NCBI GenBank assembly: GCA_937138955.1
Contig: CAKZPJ010000179.1
Coordinates: 1 to 7,470 of the forward strand
DNA length: 7,470 bases
Direction: 5' to 3'
DNA from: an uncultured Flammeovirgaceae bacterium
GTDB lineage: Bacteria; Bacteroidota; Bacteroidia; Cytophagales; Cyclobacteriaceae
Made by a program: the position numbers and the translations under genes. The notes beneath the pieces were generated by a model. It was not told the origin of the DNA. It did no database searches and worked only from the letters and a program-made list of their open reading frames with translations. Every line of letters begins with the position of its first letter. Positions within the stretch are counted from its first letter, which is position 1. This document shows positions 6,796-7,470 of this stretch, piece after piece.

Positions 6796-7470
6796 ATGCA
6801 TATTCTCTACGTCCATCAGTACTTTAAAACTCCCGAAGAAGGAGGTGCCATACGATCATACTATTTGGCCAAGGGACTGGTTGATGCTGGACACAAAGTA
6901 ACGGTGCTCACTTCACATAATGAGCTTGTTTATAAGAAAATGCTGGTAGATGGTATTTTAGTGCATTACCTTCCGGTGCCCTACACTCAGAGCTTCTCTG
7001 CACGCAAGCGTATCCAAGCTTTCCTCTGGTTTGCTTGGTATGCCTGTCGGAAAGCATCTTTATTTAAAAACGTAGATTGGGTTTACGCTACTTCCACTCC
7101 GCTTACGGTAGGGCTAATTGCCGAGTACTATCGCCGACGGTACCGCATTCCTTTCTTATTTGAGGTTCGGGATTTGTGGCCTGAGGCTCCTATCCAGATG
7201 GGGCTTTTTCGGAATCGTTGGCTTCAGCACTACCTCCGCCTTTGGGAAAAGCGCATTTATCGGCAGGCTCAGGCTCTAGTAGCTTTATCTCCCGATATTG
7301 AACGGCACATCCGGCGTATCGTCCCTCATAAACCGATCCACCTGATTCCTAATATGGCCGACTGCCAATTCTTTCGCAAGTCGGAACGTAATATTTACCA
7401 CGAGGTGCAGTTTGGAGTAGAAGACAAGTTTGTAGTAACGTATTTTGGGGCTATTGGCAGGGTAAATCAG
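6796..7470 (+). CDS. Glycosyltransferase family 4 (GT-B fold), N-terminal 225 aa, cut by window edge
   Basis: The visible half is the N-terminal Rossmann-like acceptor domain of a GT4 retaining glycosyltransferase, similar in style to WbuB/WcaI-type enzymes of surface polysaccharide synthesis. Supporting segments are MHILYVHQYF (1-10), the glycine-rich loop EEGGAIRSYYLAKGL (14-28), GHKVTVLTS, FEVRDLWPEAPIQMG (122-136, the conserved RDLWPE-type motif), LVALSPDIERHI (161-172) and IPNMADCQFF (184-193). FGAIGRVNQ (217-225) begins the nucleotide-sugar-binding domain just before the window ends. The ATG at 6796 begins directly with the first beta strand. The 169-bp leader region after asnB is AT-rich with a T-rich run before the start; I see no convincing promoter, terminator or small gene in it. 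The enzyme would act at the inner face of the cytoplasmic membrane. Sugar donor and acceptor cannot be told from this half. Confidence 0.93.
   Translation, partial: MHILYVHQYFKTPEEGGAIRSYYLAKGLVDAGHKVTVLTSHNELVYKKMLVDGILVHYLPVPYTQSFSARKRIQAFLWFAWYACRKASLFKNVDWVYATSTPLTVGLIAEYYRRRYRIPFLFEVRDLWPEAPIQMGLFRNRWLQHYLRLWEKRIYRQAQALVALSPDIERHIRRIVPHKPIHLIPNMADCQFFRKSERNIYHEVQFGVEDKFVVTYFGAIGRVNQ

Overview
This window looks like a piece of a Bacteroidota chromosome, probably from the order Cytophagales. The evidence is a clean Bacteroidota-type promoter (TTG-N20-TACTTTTG) before the acetyltransferase gene, no clear Shine-Dalgarno sequences, a short MenE-like ligase of the kind seen in this phylum, moderate GC content, and menaquinone and complex I genes. 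The phylum is fairly well supported; the order is a guess from protein style.

Minus-strand block (4670 down to 1). In the direction of transcription the order is a GNAT acetyltransferase (4670..4173), a Tat-exported HisC-like PLP aminotransferase (4053..2854), a good intrinsic terminator (2814..2778), a full-length complex I subunit NuoL (2759..567), and the first 189 codons of a MenE-like acyl-CoA ligase that runs off the left edge. The nuoL stop and menE start share one base (TGATG), so these two are almost certainly co-transcribed and probably translationally coupled. Both act around the respiratory quinone: MenE helps build menaquinone, and complex I reduces it. nuoL is not preceded by nuoK here, so it lies apart from the usual nuo gene order.

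Plus-strand block (4749 to 7470). After a 78-bp divergent spacer comes a complete glutamine-hydrolysing asparagine synthetase (asnB-like, 625 aa), then a 169-bp gap and a GT4-type glycosyltransferase cut by the right edge. This pairing is typical of the start of an exopolysaccharide or O-antigen cluster, but only one glycan gene is visible, so the cluster is an inference.

I see no tRNA, rRNA, CRISPR array, insertion sequence or phage gene. No stretch longer than 300 bases lacks a gene. I found no convincing new multi-gene system. The points most worth checking are the isolated nuoL-menE pair with its non-ATG start just behind a terminator, and the exported aminotransferase of unknown substrate.
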